23,555 nucleotides of DNA from the NCBI GenBank assembly GCA_021647685.1, contig JAKIUH010000014.1:1-23555 (forward strand), read 5' to 3'. The notes below the pieces were generated by a model. That model had not been told where the DNA came from and did not search any database. It saw nothing but the letters and a program-made list of their open reading frames with translations. This DNA is from Bacteroidales bacterium. GTDB lineage: Bacteria > Bacteroidota > Bacteroidia > Bacteroidales > NBLH01. A program made the position numbers and the translations under genes. This document shows, piece after piece, positions 1 to 7,816 of this stretch (its first letter is position 1; each line of letters opens with the position of its first letter).

Positions 1-2
1 TA

Positions 3-344
3 AGAACAAAATTTGAATTGAAAGCAGTCACAACAATTGTTGATGCTACGCATAAAAGATTACAACCAATTTTATTTTGGGCAGGAATGTTTATTTGGTT
101 ACTCTTTACTGTAAAAGGATTTGAAGTATTAGAATTTTTAATGGCGTGGGTTGATAAATATTTACACATAACTTGATTACTTGGAGAAACAAAAATTTCA
201 TTGGTAGGCATTCTTTCTTTTTTAACAATCTTCACGATCACTATTTTAATTACAAAATTGGTAGCATCCATTTTTCTTGATGAATGGATGGTATCTATTC
301 TGCCAAGGGGAGTTGCTCCTGGAATTTCACTTACTTTAAGAATT
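3..344 (+). pseudogene. Remnant of an MscS-type mechanosensitive channel (both ends missing)
   Basis: The frame starting at base 3 is open without a start codon. It encodes a polar segment, a hydrophobic helix (ILFWAGMFIWLLFTV) and an amphipathic stretch, then hits TGA at 174-176. The same frame continues to about 344 with a second hydrophobic helix and LPRGVAPGISLTLR. The order helix, linker, helix, LPRGV-type motif, (S/T)LxR resembles the membrane part preceding the pore helix in Bacteroidota MscS-family proteins (family recognition from memory). The pore helix and beta domain that should follow are absent; the frame runs directly into the Rossmann start of the next protein. Either a decayed and deleted gene or a chimeric contig end would explain it. 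The in-frame TGA may be a nonsense mutation or an error. Confidence 0.55.
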
Positions 345-1115
345 GTATTAATTGGTGCCGGAAATGTAGCTACACATTTTGCTTTTGCATTAAAAAAAAG
401 CAGGCATAATATTGTGCAAGTATTTAGTAGAAGTATTAATAATGCACAAAAGCTTGCAAAAATTATTAATGCGAAAGCTATTGACCATCTTTCAGATATA
501 GAACACCATGCAGATTTATACATTATTGCAGTAAGTGATAATGCAATAGAGACTATTCTTTCATCAGTAAATTTTAATACAAAAAAGGTAGTTCATACAG
601 CAGGAAGTATTCCGCTGAGTATTTTTTCGCAAGGTATTGAAAATGCAGGTGTTTTATATCCCTTTCAGACTTTTTCAAAAGAGCGGGAACTTGATTTTTC
701 AGAAGTTCCGCTATGTATTGAAGCAAATAATACCGGCTTTGAACTCTTTTTAATGAAATTGGCAAAACAATTATCCGGTAATGTACGAAAACTAAACAGC
801 GAACAAAGAAAATACTTACATTTATCAGGCGTTTTTGCCTGTAATTTTGTCAATTATTTATATCACATAGCAGGAAATATATTAGATGAAAAAAAAATTG
901 ACCGGAAAATATTATTTCCTTTGATTAAAGAGACTGCCCAAAAAATTGAAAAATTAACTCCTGTACAAGCACAAACAGGACCTGCGCTAAGAAATGATAC
1001 CAAAAGTTTAAAAAAACATTTAGATTTATTAACTTCAAAGCCTGAATATCAAGAAATTTATAAATGGTTTAGTAAAGAAATTTATAAAACAGCAACTGAA
1101 AAACAAATAAAATAG
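201..1115 (+). CDS. DUF2520 / Rossmann-like NAD(P)-binding protein, with a foreign N-terminal extension
   Basis: Residues 48-304 (257 aa) look like a complete DUF2520 protein, a family of unproven reaction related to F420/NADP oxidoreductase-like and ProC-like folds. The nucleotide-binding start is IVLIGAGNVATHF (48-60), followed by an alternating beta/alpha domain and a helical C-terminal domain with the family signature TGPALRND. Residues 1-47 are not part of this family; they match the tail of the channel remnant read in the same frame. No ATG lies at the expected native start (about 339-345). The usable starts are TTG at 201 or ATG at 288, so the real start is uncertain. The stop is 3 nt before the KdsC-like gene, implying one operon with KdsC, UbiA and Maf, an arrangement common in Bacteroidota. 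Function inside the cell is unknown. Confidence 0.8.
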   Translation: MVGILSFLTIFTITILITKLVASIFLDEWMVSILPRGVAPGISLTLRIVLIGAGNVATHFAFALKKSRHNIVQVFSRSINNAQKLAKIINAKAIDHLSDIEHHADLYIIAVSDNAIETILSSVNFNTKKVVHTAGSIPLSIFSQGIENAGVLYPFQTFSKERELDFSEVPLCIEANNTGFELFLMKLAKQLSGNVRKLNSEQRKYLHLSGVFACNFVNYLYHIAGNILDEKKIDRKILFPLIKETAQKIEKLTPVQAQTGPALRNDTKSLKKHLDLLTSKPEYQEIYKWFSKEIYKTATEKQIK

Positions 1116-1118
1116 AGA

Positions 1119-1628
1119 ATGGATAACTTTAAAGAACGATTAAAAGACATAAAAGCCTTTGTTTTTGATGTAGATGGTGTTTTTTCCACCAATGTTTATT
1201 TGCACCCTAATGGAGATATGTACCGCTCAATGAACACCAAAGACGGTTACGCACTCAAATATGCCATTACGGAACAAAATTTTTTAGCAGGAATAATCAC
1301 CGGAGGATACTCTGAGGCGGTAAAAACACGATTTAAAGGTTTGGGAATTACTGATGTGTATATAAAATCGACTAATAAATTAGATGATTTTGAAGATTTC
1401 ATGTATAAATATGATTTAAAACCGGAAGAAATAGTATATATGGGCGATGACCTGCCTGATTACGAAATTATGAAAATAGTAGGTATTCCTACTTGCCCTG
1501 CTGATGCTGCAGAAGAAATTAAAGCAGTGTCGGTATATATTTCCGATAAAAAAGGAGGCGAAGGTTGTGTAAGGGATATTGTTGAACAGGTATTAAGAGC
1601 GCAAGGAAAATGGGTAAAACTGTCTTAA
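1119..1628 (+). CDS. kdsC: KdsC-like HAD phosphatase (3-deoxy-D-manno-octulosonate 8-phosphate phosphatase family)
   Basis: This 169-aa protein has the compact HAD-IIIC architecture without a cap domain, the usual KdsC length. Motif I is FVFDVDGVFST with nucleophile Asp17 and acid/base Asp19; motif II is Thr61 in ITGG; motif IV is GDDLPD at 109-114. KdsC removes phosphate from KDO-8-phosphate in the cytoplasm during lipopolysaccharide inner-core synthesis. The ATG is 3 nt after the DUF2520 stop, so the two are probably translationally coupled. The family assignment is firm from the motifs. The exact substrate is inferred, because related HAD-IIIC proteins act on other sugar acids such as Neu5Ac-9-P, and no other KDO gene is in the window. 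Confidence 0.88.
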   Translation: MDNFKERLKDIKAFVFDVDGVFSTNVYLHPNGDMYRSMNTKDGYALKYAITEQNFLAGIITGGYSEAVKTRFKGLGITDVYIKSTNKLDDFEDFMYKYDLKPEEIVYMGDDLPDYEIMKIVGIPTCPADAAEEIKAVSVYISDKKGGEGCVRDIVEQVLRAQGKWVKLS

Positions 1629-1711
1629 ACACATCCAATTATTATACAACATTAAAATACATTCATTTAAAACAATAGAACATATATTCAATCAATAAAA
1701 GTCAATAAAAT

Positions 1712-2662
1712 ATGCTTGCTTTTTTAAAACTTATTAGAATACAAAACTTATTAATTGTTGCCGGTACGCAATACTTGATGCGTTTTGCCATTATCCGCCC
1801 AATATTAAAAGTTAATAATTTCAGCCTACAAATGTCTGAATTTGATTTTTTTATATTAGTGCTTTCAACCGTATTTTTAACTGCCGCAGGCTATGTAATT
1901 AATGATTATTTTGATACCCGTACAGACAGTATGAACCGACCGGGTGAAGTCATAGTAGGCAAAAGTATTGAACGCCGAACAGCAATGAGCTTGCATATAG
2001 TCTTAAACATATTGGGAATTATTGGCGGATTTTATGTTTCCTATAAAATCGGCTTATACCAACTGGGCGTTATTTTTATTATTGTATCAGGTTTATTGTG
2101 GTATTATTCAACCACTTACAAAAGACAGTTTTTAATCGGAAACCTGCTGGTAGCATTGCTTACCGCATTAGTACCTTTAATGGCTATTTTGTATGAAATG
2201 CCGTTGTTAAATAAGGCATACAGGGATATTTTAATTGCCAATAATACAAATTTTAATCCTATCTTTTTTTGGGTTGCGGGATTTGCATTTTTTGCATTCA
2301 TAACAACACTTGCCCGTGAAATTATCAAAGATACCGAAGATTTTGAAGGAGACAGTGCTTACGGAAGAAATACTTTGCCAATTATACTGGGTATTCGCTG
2401 GACAAAAATTATTGTCAATAGTTTGCTGCTATTTACGATAATAGCAATCATACTTGTTTATTTCAAATACCTGTCCGGCTCAATATCAACTTTATTGTAT
2501 GGAATAATAACATTAATAATTCCAATTTTAATCGAAATGTACATAATAATAAAAGCCGACGACAAAAACGATTATCATTTTGCATCTAATTTATTAAAAT
2601 TTATTATGCTGGCAGGTATTTTATATTCAAAAGTCGCTTGCTGTATCTTTACAAACTTATAA
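1712..2662 (+). CDS. UbiA-family membrane prenyltransferase
   Basis: The protein has 316 aa and about eight or nine hydrophobic helices. The two Asp-rich UbiA motifs are clear: NDYFDTRTD (64-72) and DTEDFEGD (207-214), the sites that hold Mg2+ and the prenyl diphosphate. It should transfer an isoprenoid chain to an acceptor at the inner membrane. Copies at this place in Bacteroidota genomes are usually named geranylgeranylglycerol-phosphate geranylgeranyltransferase-like. The acceptor cannot be read from the sequence, and no menaquinone or heme genes are nearby to suggest MenA or CyoE. It follows the KdsC-like gene by an 83-nt AT-rich gap and precedes Maf by 29 nt, in the same direction. Confidence 0.85.
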   Translation: MLAFLKLIRIQNLLIVAGTQYLMRFAIIRPILKVNNFSLQMSEFDFFILVLSTVFLTAAGYVINDYFDTRTDSMNRPGEVIVGKSIERRTAMSLHIVLNILGIIGGFYVSYKIGLYQLGVIFIIVSGLLWYYSTTYKRQFLIGNLLVALLTALVPLMAILYEMPLLNKAYRDILIANNTNFNPIFFWVAGFAFFAFITTLAREIIKDTEDFEGDSAYGRNTLPIILGIRWTKIIVNSLLLFTIIAIILVYFKYLSGSISTLLYGIITLIIPILIEMYIIIKADDKNDYHFASNLLKFIMLAGILYSKVACCIFTNL

Positions 2663-2691
2663 AAATAATTAATAATTGAACACTCCACTAT

Positions 2692-3276
2692 ATGATAATC
2701 AACAATTTAAAAGACAAAAAAATAATACTTGCTTCACAATCCCCGCGCAGGCATCATTTGTTAAAATCAATAGGTGTTGAGTTTGATATTTTAAGCAGAC
2801 AAGAAACCGATGAAGGTTTTCCCGAAGATATGAATGTATATGAAGTACCTGTTTTTCTTGCCCGAAAAAAAGCAAAAACCTATGAAAATTTTATTGCTGG
2901 AAGTACAATATTGATAACAGCCGATACTATTGTACACGTTAACAACAAAATTCTTAACAAACCCACAGATTACGATGATGCCGTAAAAATGCTTAAAACC
3001 CTTTCGGGAAATATGCATACGGTTATAACCGGAGTTTGTATTACTACAAAAAATAAACAAAAGTGTTTTAATGCTGAAACCCATGTTTATTTTGATGTAT
3101 TAGATGATGATGAAATCCACTATTACATAGATAAGTTTAAACCCTTTGATAAAGCCGGCGCATACGGTATCCAAGAATGGATTGGATATATAGGTATTAA
3201 AAAAATTGAAGGTTCTTATTTTAATGTGATGGGACTTCCCGTGCAAAAACTTTATGAAGAATTAAAATTATTGTAA
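2692..3276 (+). CDS. maf: Maf-family nucleoside triphosphate pyrophosphatase (dTTP/UTP type)
   Basis: The 194-aa product is a full-length Maf protein. Family signatures are ASQSPRR (14-20), the catalytic ADTIV with Asp78, KPTDYDDA (90-97), DKAGAYGIQ (153-161) and EGSYFNVMGLP (173-183). Maf enzymes hydrolyse dTTP, UTP and some modified nucleotides to monophosphate and diphosphate in the cytoplasm, and are linked to house-cleaning and septum control. The YhdE-type subgroup is inferred from the AYGIQ segment. It is the last gene of the 339-3276 cluster; a 74-nt gap with direct copies of TAAGCATTAT separates it from the peptidase gene. Confidence 0.93.
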   Translation: MIINNLKDKKIILASQSPRRHHLLKSIGVEFDILSRQETDEGFPEDMNVYEVPVFLARKKAKTYENFIAGSTILITADTIVHVNNKILNKPTDYDDAVKMLKTLSGNMHTVITGVCITTKNKQKCFNAETHVYFDVLDDDEIHYYIDKFKPFDKAGAYGIQEWIGYIGIKKIEGSYFNVMGLPVQKLYEELKLL

Positions 3277-3350
3277 AAACAAGTTTCTTTTTAACTTAAA
3301 TAAAGAGTAAGCATTATTAAATTCATAAATCCAAACTTAAGTTAAGCATT

Positions 3351-5513
3351 ATGACAAAAAAGATTATTATTTATTTAATTGCCTTTTATTTTGCAATTAT
3401 TCCAAATTTACGTGCCGATGAAGGCATGTGGATTCCTTTATTATTAAACAAATACACTATTAAAGACATGCAGGCAAAAGGTTTTAAACTTACTGCCGAA
3501 GTTATTTACAGTGTTAACAAAGCAAGCCTCAAAGATGCGGTTATGATTTTTGGCGGAGGATGTACTGCCGAATTAATTTCAGACCAAGGACTGCTGATAA
3601 CCAATCATCATTGTGGATTTCGCAGTATTCAAAGCCACAGTTCTGTTGAGCATGATTATTTAACCAATGGTTTCTGGGCAATGAATGCATCGGAAGAATT
3701 ACCCAATCAAGGACTCACGGTAACATTTCTTGAGCGTATGGAAGATGTAACCAATCAAGTTCTTGCCAATGTAAACGATCAAATGAGTGAAAAAGAGCGC
3801 CAAATGGAAATTGCAAAACAAATTCAGATACTTGAAATTAAAGCATCGGAAAACGGTAAATACAAATCGGTTGTTAAACCGTTTTTCTACGGCAATCAGT
3901 ATTTTCTTTTTGTTCAAAAAGTATATAAAGATGTGCGCTTAGTGGGTGCTCCTCCTTCGGCAATCGGTAAATTCGGTGGAGATACTGATAACTGGATGTG
4001 GCCACGCCATACCGGAGATTTTTCTATTTTCAGGATTTATGCAAATAAAAACAATGAACCCGCTGAATATTCACCCGATAATGTTCCTTTTAAACCAAAA
4101 AAACATTTTACAATATCATTAAAAGGTGTTAAAAAAGGTGATTTTACTATGGTTTTAGGATATCCGGGAAGAACACAAGAGTATTTACCATCGTATGCTG
4201 TTGAATTAATCACACAAGTTGAAAATCCACACCGAATTAAAATCCGCCAAGCAAAAATTGATATTATGAACCGATATATGGAAGCCGACCCCGCAATTCG
4301 TATTAAATATGCTGCAAAACAAGCCGGCGTAAGTAATGCTTGGAAAAAATGGATTGGCGAAAATCGTGGCTTAAAACGCTTGGATGCCATTAACAAAAAA
4401 CGTGCTTTTGAAGAAAAAATTACAAAATGGATGATTGAAGACCCTGCAAGAGCCAAAAAATATGGAGATTTATTGCCCGAATACAAAAATATTTACAAAG
4501 AATTAATACCTTATCGCTTAGCTGCAGCATACTTCTATGAAACATTTTATTCTTTGGATTTACCGCGCTTGGTTGCCTCATTCTCTCGTTTAGAGCAAAT
4601 GCAAACCGAAGGTAAAAGTAAAGAAGAAATTGATGCTTATAAAAAACGTTTACAGGCTTCAATTAAAAGAATTTATAAAGACTACGATCAGGCACTTGAT
4701 AAAGAAATCTTTGCAAAAATGATGAGCTTGTATGTAAGCAATATGAATTATAACTTTATGCCCCAAACCTTACAAGAGGCAAATAAAAAATTTAAAGGAG
4801 ATTATACTAAATACACAGATTATGTGTATGCAAAATCAATATTTACAAATCAAGAAAAATTAACGGCATTTTTAAATACCTTTAACGAAAAATCACTAAA
4901 AAAATTAAATAAAGATCCTTTGTACCGGCTCTATAAAGATTTTATTGAGATGTACACCGGTGTTTTACAACCCAAAATATCGGAATTAAACACAAAAATG
5001 GAACGTATGAACAGACTTTGGATGCAGGCGATTATGCAATTTGAAAAGAACAAAGTGCTGTATCCCGATGCCAATTTCACACTGCGTGTGGCATACGGAA
5101 AAATTGATGATTATTTCCCGAGAGACGGGGTAGAATATTTACCTTTTACTACTTTAAAAGGCATTATTGAAAAAGATAATCCCGATATTTACGATTATCG
5201 CGTTCCTGAAAAACTAAAAGAGTTGTATAAAAGCAAAGATTACGGACAGTACGGCGAAAATGGAAAAATGCATGTTTGTTTCACAGCCTCGAACCATACA
5301 ACCGGTGGTAACTCCGGCAGCCCGGTTATCAATGCAGATGGTCATTTAATCGGGGTTAATTTTGACCGGAATTGGGAAGGAACCATGAGCGACATTATGT
5401 ACGACCCCGATATGTGCCGTAACATTTCATTAGACATCAGATATGCATTATTTTTAATTGATAAATATGCAGGTGCCGGATATTTAATTGATGAAATGAC
5501 CATTGTAAAATAA
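3351..5513 (+). CDS. dpp11: Family S46 dipeptidyl-peptidase, DPP11-like (Asp/Glu-specific)
   Basis: 720 aa with a signal peptide (cleavage expected after LRA, residue 22), so periplasmic. S46 enzymes release dipeptides from peptide N-termini and feed amino-acid-fermenting Bacteroidota. The chymotrypsin-like triad is visible: His87 in TNHHCGF, Asp223 in RHTGDFS and Ser655 in GNSGSP, with the large helical domain between as usual. The residue 18 positions after the catalytic Ser is Arg673, in NFDRNWE. In Porphyromonas DPP11 an Arg at this place selects acidic P1 residues, while DPP7 has Gly, so DPP11-type specificity is inferred. The C-terminus (DIRYALFLIDKYAGAGYLI) is typical of the family. 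It is followed by the metallo-hydrolase after 88 nt containing an inverted repeat, so co-transcription is uncertain. Confidence 0.93.
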   Translation: MTKKIIIYLIAFYFAIIPNLRADEGMWIPLLLNKYTIKDMQAKGFKLTAEVIYSVNKASLKDAVMIFGGGCTAELISDQGLLITNHHCGFRSIQSHSSVEHDYLTNGFWAMNASEELPNQGLTVTFLERMEDVTNQVLANVNDQMSEKERQMEIAKQIQILEIKASENGKYKSVVKPFFYGNQYFLFVQKVYKDVRLVGAPPSAIGKFGGDTDNWMWPRHTGDFSIFRIYANKNNEPAEYSPDNVPFKPKKHFTISLKGVKKGDFTMVLGYPGRTQEYLPSYAVELITQVENPHRIKIRQAKIDIMNRYMEADPAIRIKYAAKQAGVSNAWKKWIGENRGLKRLDAINKKRAFEEKITKWMIEDPARAKKYGDLLPEYKNIYKELIPYRLAAAYFYETFYSLDLPRLVASFSRLEQMQTEGKSKEEIDAYKKRLQASIKRIYKDYDQALDKEIFAKMMSLYVSNMNYNFMPQTLQEANKKFKGDYTKYTDYVYAKSIFTNQEKLTAFLNTFNEKSLKKLNKDPLYRLYKDFIEMYTGVLQPKISELNTKMERMNRLWMQAIMQFEKNKVLYPDANFTLRVAYGKIDDYFPRDGVEYLPFTTLKGIIEKDNPDIYDYRVPEKLKELYKSKDYGQYGENGKMHVCFTASNHTTGGNSGSPVINADGHLIGVNFDRNWEGTMSDIMYDPDMCRNISLDIRYALFLIDKYAGAGYLIDEMTIVK

Positions 5514-5516
5514 ATT

Positions 5517-5584
5517 GTTGAATTGTTAAATTGTTAAATTGTTAAATTGCAGCTATTTAATATGCTGTGATTTAACAATTCAAC
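5517..5584. repeat. Inverted repeat with internal tandem TTGTTAAA units
   Basis: Bases 5517-5531 (GTTGAATTGTTAAAT) are perfectly complementary to 5570-5584. The left half is built from four consecutive AATTGTTA-type octamers. A smaller CAGC/GCTG stem lies in the loop. It sits between the peptidase and the metallo-hydrolase. It could be a weak terminator, an mRNA-stabilising hairpin or simple replication-slippage sequence. There is no U-tract, so intrinsic termination is doubtful. Confidence 0.6.
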
Positions 5585-5601
5585 TAAAAAATAAGTGATT
5601 T

Positions 5602-6636
5602 ATGTCAGTATTTATCCGCACTAACGGACGAGGAAACGCTTGGCCTGTTCCCCTAGGAAAAGAACATCCTTTTTACGACAAAGACAATTTTGAAGATTTG
5701 GCAAATGCTTCGTTTTCAATCATTCAAAGCCCTGATAAAACAACTATTGAAAGGGAATTATTGATTGATGCCGGACACGGAGCAATTCACTATTTAATCA
5801 AACACGGAAATCGTATTCCCGATGCAATTTTTCTTACCCACCCGCACATTGATCATACCTTGTCTATAGATTGGGTTGTACAAAGCCATTGGCGACAAAA
5901 AGGCAAAAAATATTCTGTTTATGCAAGTCCGCTTTGTTGGGAGCAAACCTTAAAAAGCTTTCCACAAATTGAGCATATGGTTGAATTTAAAGCTTTATTA
6001 CCGGCAAAAACCGTTCAAGTGGCTGAATTTGAAGGAATGCAGCTGCGTTTTTACCCCGTTTTTCATGGTGAAAGTGCAGCAGGAGCCGGAATGTTGCTTT
6101 TTGAATACCGGAATAAAAAAATATTGTTTACCGGTGATATTTTATTGCCTTTACTACGTAAAGCTGATTATAGTTATTTGCAAAATTGCGATGTGGTTTA
6201 TACCGATGCCAATAATCGTTACCCCTATCCCAACAGTAATCATTGGTCTGTTTTACGTCCCGATTTAATTAATGAACCGCCCTCAAAATATTTAAACGAT
6301 TGGTTAAAAAGCAAAGGAAATAAACTAAATTGGCTGATAAGACCTAATTTACCGGTGAAGTTTAACAAAACTGTTCACGGATATTTTAATCAATTTCTTT
6401 CGGAAAGTTATTCAGGACACGAGCTTAGTTTATCGGTATTTGATTTTGTTAGAAAAATAAATGCAAAAAAAGCATTTTTAGTACATTACAGCGGAGCAGA
6501 AGATTATAAATATTATGAAAAAAATATTTTGAACACGCAAAAATTAGCAAGTTTTGCCAATGAAAAAGCACTGCAAATTGATTTGAATACCGAATTTGTT
6601 GTTCCTAAGGTTGGTAATTTAGAGCATGTTTATTAA
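5602..6636 (+). CDS. Metallo-beta-lactamase-fold hydrolase of unknown substrate
   Basis: 344 aa, no signal peptide, so cytoplasmic. The metal site is clear: HPHIDH (His80, His82, Asp84, His85), third-motif His155 in VFHGES, and Asp179 in LFTGD bridging two metals; a late His in VHYSGAED may be the last ligand. This fits a binuclear zinc hydrolase. An insertion of about 100 residues after TGD, rich in Asn, Tyr and Pro, separates it from simple glyoxalase II or RNase Z proteins, and I cannot name the substrate. Its start follows an 88-nt gap after the S46 gene, and it converges with the LytTR regulator over a shared hairpin. Confidence 0.85.
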   Translation: MSVFIRTNGRGNAWPVPLGKEHPFYDKDNFEDLANASFSIIQSPDKTTIERELLIDAGHGAIHYLIKHGNRIPDAIFLTHPHIDHTLSIDWVVQSHWRQKGKKYSVYASPLCWEQTLKSFPQIEHMVEFKALLPAKTVQVAEFEGMQLRFYPVFHGESAAGAGMLLFEYRNKKILFTGDILLPLLRKADYSYLQNCDVVYTDANNRYPYPNSNHWSVLRPDLINEPPSKYLNDWLKSKGNKLNWLIRPNLPVKFNKTVHGYFNQFLSESYSGHELSLSVFDFVRKINAKKAFLVHYSGAEDYKYYEKNILNTQKLASFANEKALQIDLNTEFVVPKVGNLEHVY

Positions 6637-6639
6637 AAA

Positions 6640-6660
6640 AGCCGGATTTAGTCTCCGGCT
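6640..6660 (-). terminator. Intrinsic terminator of the LytTR gene
   Basis: AGCCGGA (6640-6646) pairs with TCCGGCT (6654-6660) around a 7-nt loop. Read on the minus strand, the stem starts 24 nt after the LytTR stop and is followed by a run of six T. On the plus strand no T-run follows directly, so it serves mainly the minus gene, though it may also slow plus-strand transcripts. Confidence 0.8.
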
Positions 6661-6683
6661 TGCACAAATTTTAAGAAGAAATT

Positions 6684-7394
6684 CTATTTTGTCATAATAT
6701 TTATATGGTTCATTAAATCTTCTTTGTAGGATTTTGCAATAGGAATACTTTTTGTTTCGCCTTTTATTTTCATAATAATTGCATTGTCTTCAATCATTTC
6801 AATTTTAGTCAGGTTTACGATATACGAACGATGAACACGTGCAAACATTTTAGGCGGTAATTTATTAATGATTGCCTTCATGGTAAAATGAATGGTGTAT
6901 TTATTTGTAAAAGTATTGATAATCACATAATTTTCAAGTGCCTCCACCCATAAAATATCTTCATATTTTAAACGCACCAATGATGAAGAACTGCTTTTGA
7001 TAAAAATACCGTCTTCGGCAGTCGATTCACTATCGGTTTCTTTAATACGCGAACGTGCTTTTTCGGCTGCTTTAAAAAAGCGGGTATATGAAATAGGCTT
7101 TAAAAGATAATCAACCACATCATATTCAATAGCTTCAAGTGCGTATTTATCTTTGGCAGATATTACAATAATTTGCGGTAATTTTTTTAAGGTTTTGATA
7201 AACTCAACACCGCTCATTTCAGGCATTTCAATATCTAAAAATATCAAATCAATATCATGCTCGGTTTGCATGTCATTGAGTGCATCAATTGCATTATCAT
7301 AAGCACCTTTAAATTCAAGAAAATCAGTCTTTTTACTATATTTTTCAATCAATAATCTTGAAACCTTGTCATCGTCAATTACAATACAGTTCAT
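6684..7394 (-). CDS. LytTR-family response regulator transcription factor
   Basis: The 236-aa protein has a receiver domain (1-120) and a C-terminal LytTR DNA-binding domain (about 135-235). Receiver residues are the acidic cluster DDD (7-9), phospho-acceptor Asp54 in FLDIEMPEMSG, Ser79 in VISAK and Lys99 in LLKPIS. The LytTR part shows WVEALENYVIINT and FARVHRSYIVNL, both typical. It would be phosphorylated by a sensor kinase and bind promoter repeats. No LytS-like or other histidine kinase lies beside it, so it is an orphan here. It is transcribed alone, divergent from the LRR gene across a 422-nt gap, with its own terminator. Confidence 0.93.
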   Translation of the reverse strand: MNCIVIDDDKVSRLLIEKYSKKTDFLEFKGAYDNAIDALNDMQTEHDIDLIFLDIEMPEMSGVEFIKTLKKLPQIIVISAKDKYALEAIEYDVVDYLLKPISYTRFFKAAEKARSRIKETDSESTAEDGIFIKSSSSSLVRLKYEDILWVEALENYVIINTFTNKYTIHFTMKAIINKLPPKMFARVHRSYIVNLTKIEMIEDNAIIMKIKGETKSIPIAKSYKEDLMNHINIMTK

Positions 7395-7431
7395 CTTTTG
7401 TTCTTTTGTTATAATTAGATTAAATCAGTAA

Positions 7432-7439
7432 CAAATTTA
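7432..7439 (-). promoter_or_regulatory. Bacteroidota -7 element of the LytTR gene
   Basis: On the minus strand this reads TAAATTTG, matching TAnnTTTG, about 40 nt upstream of the LytTR start. The -33 region is A/T-rich without a clear TTG, so the assignment rests on one element. Confidence 0.45.
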
Positions 7440-7756
7440 TAAATATATACCGACATTTAAAAGTTTAAGTATTTATTTTTAATGATTTTAAGCTAATTTT
7501 ATTTAAAAAACAGGCGATTAATCCTTAATCTATATCCAACTTATCATGTTAAATATACTTTTAATCAAAAATTATTATTGCTCATAATTTTTTTGGCAAA
7601 AGCCTATTATCTGTGCAGATAATTTTTACCTTACATAAAAGCAATGGCTATTGAATAGTTCTATATAACTAATATCAGGTAATTTAAACATAGCAAGAAA
7701 TAAAAAACGCCGAATTATTCAGAACTAAACAATTTCTTTGAACATTCGGCTATTTA

Positions 7757-7788
7757 TTGACATATTTTATCAAGATTAACTATATTTG
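7757..7788 (+). promoter_or_regulatory. Bacteroidota-type promoter of the LRR gene
   Basis: TTG at 7757-7759 and TATATTTG at 7781-7788 are separated by 21 nt, fitting the -33/-7 promoter of Bacteroidota. The predicted transcript start is near 7795, leaving a leader of about 22 nt before the ATG. Confidence 0.7.
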
Positions 7789-7816
7789 CACAAACAACCT
7801 ATAAATACAAAGAATA

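Larger units (their letters stand above)
7395..7816. other. Divergent 422-nt intergenic region between LytTR and LRR genes
   Basis: No gene seen. It holds promoter-like sites for both neighbours, a 7-bp inverted repeat GCCGAAT/ATTCGGC (7709-7715 and 7744-7750), and a hairpin ATTATCT-GTGC-AGATAAT (7606-7623) followed by five T. The GCCGAAT repeat ends just upstream of the LRR promoter and could be a regulator site, but this is a guess. Confidence 0.6.

Noticed and set aside
174..176. Possible recoding of TGA as Trp: in-frame TGA in the channel remnant, another TGA aligned with a Trp in the decayed barrel gene, and TGA rare as a stop
   Set aside because: Both TGAs lie in broken genes, where TGG to TGA is a common mutation. 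Trp is encoded by TGG in all intact genes, none of which needs TGA readthrough, and purE ends naturally at TGA.
4037..4486. Long minus-strand open frame inside the S46 gene (also 2791-3084, 8605-9072 and 17558-17908)
   Set aside because: They lie antisense to genes with clear domain motifs, lack recognisable motifs and own promoters, and are explained by codon bias of the real gene.
7606..7623. Hairpin plus T5 as an intrinsic terminator
   Set aside because: The stem has one G/C pair and no plus-strand gene lies upstream to terminate; noted only as a structure in the intergenic region.
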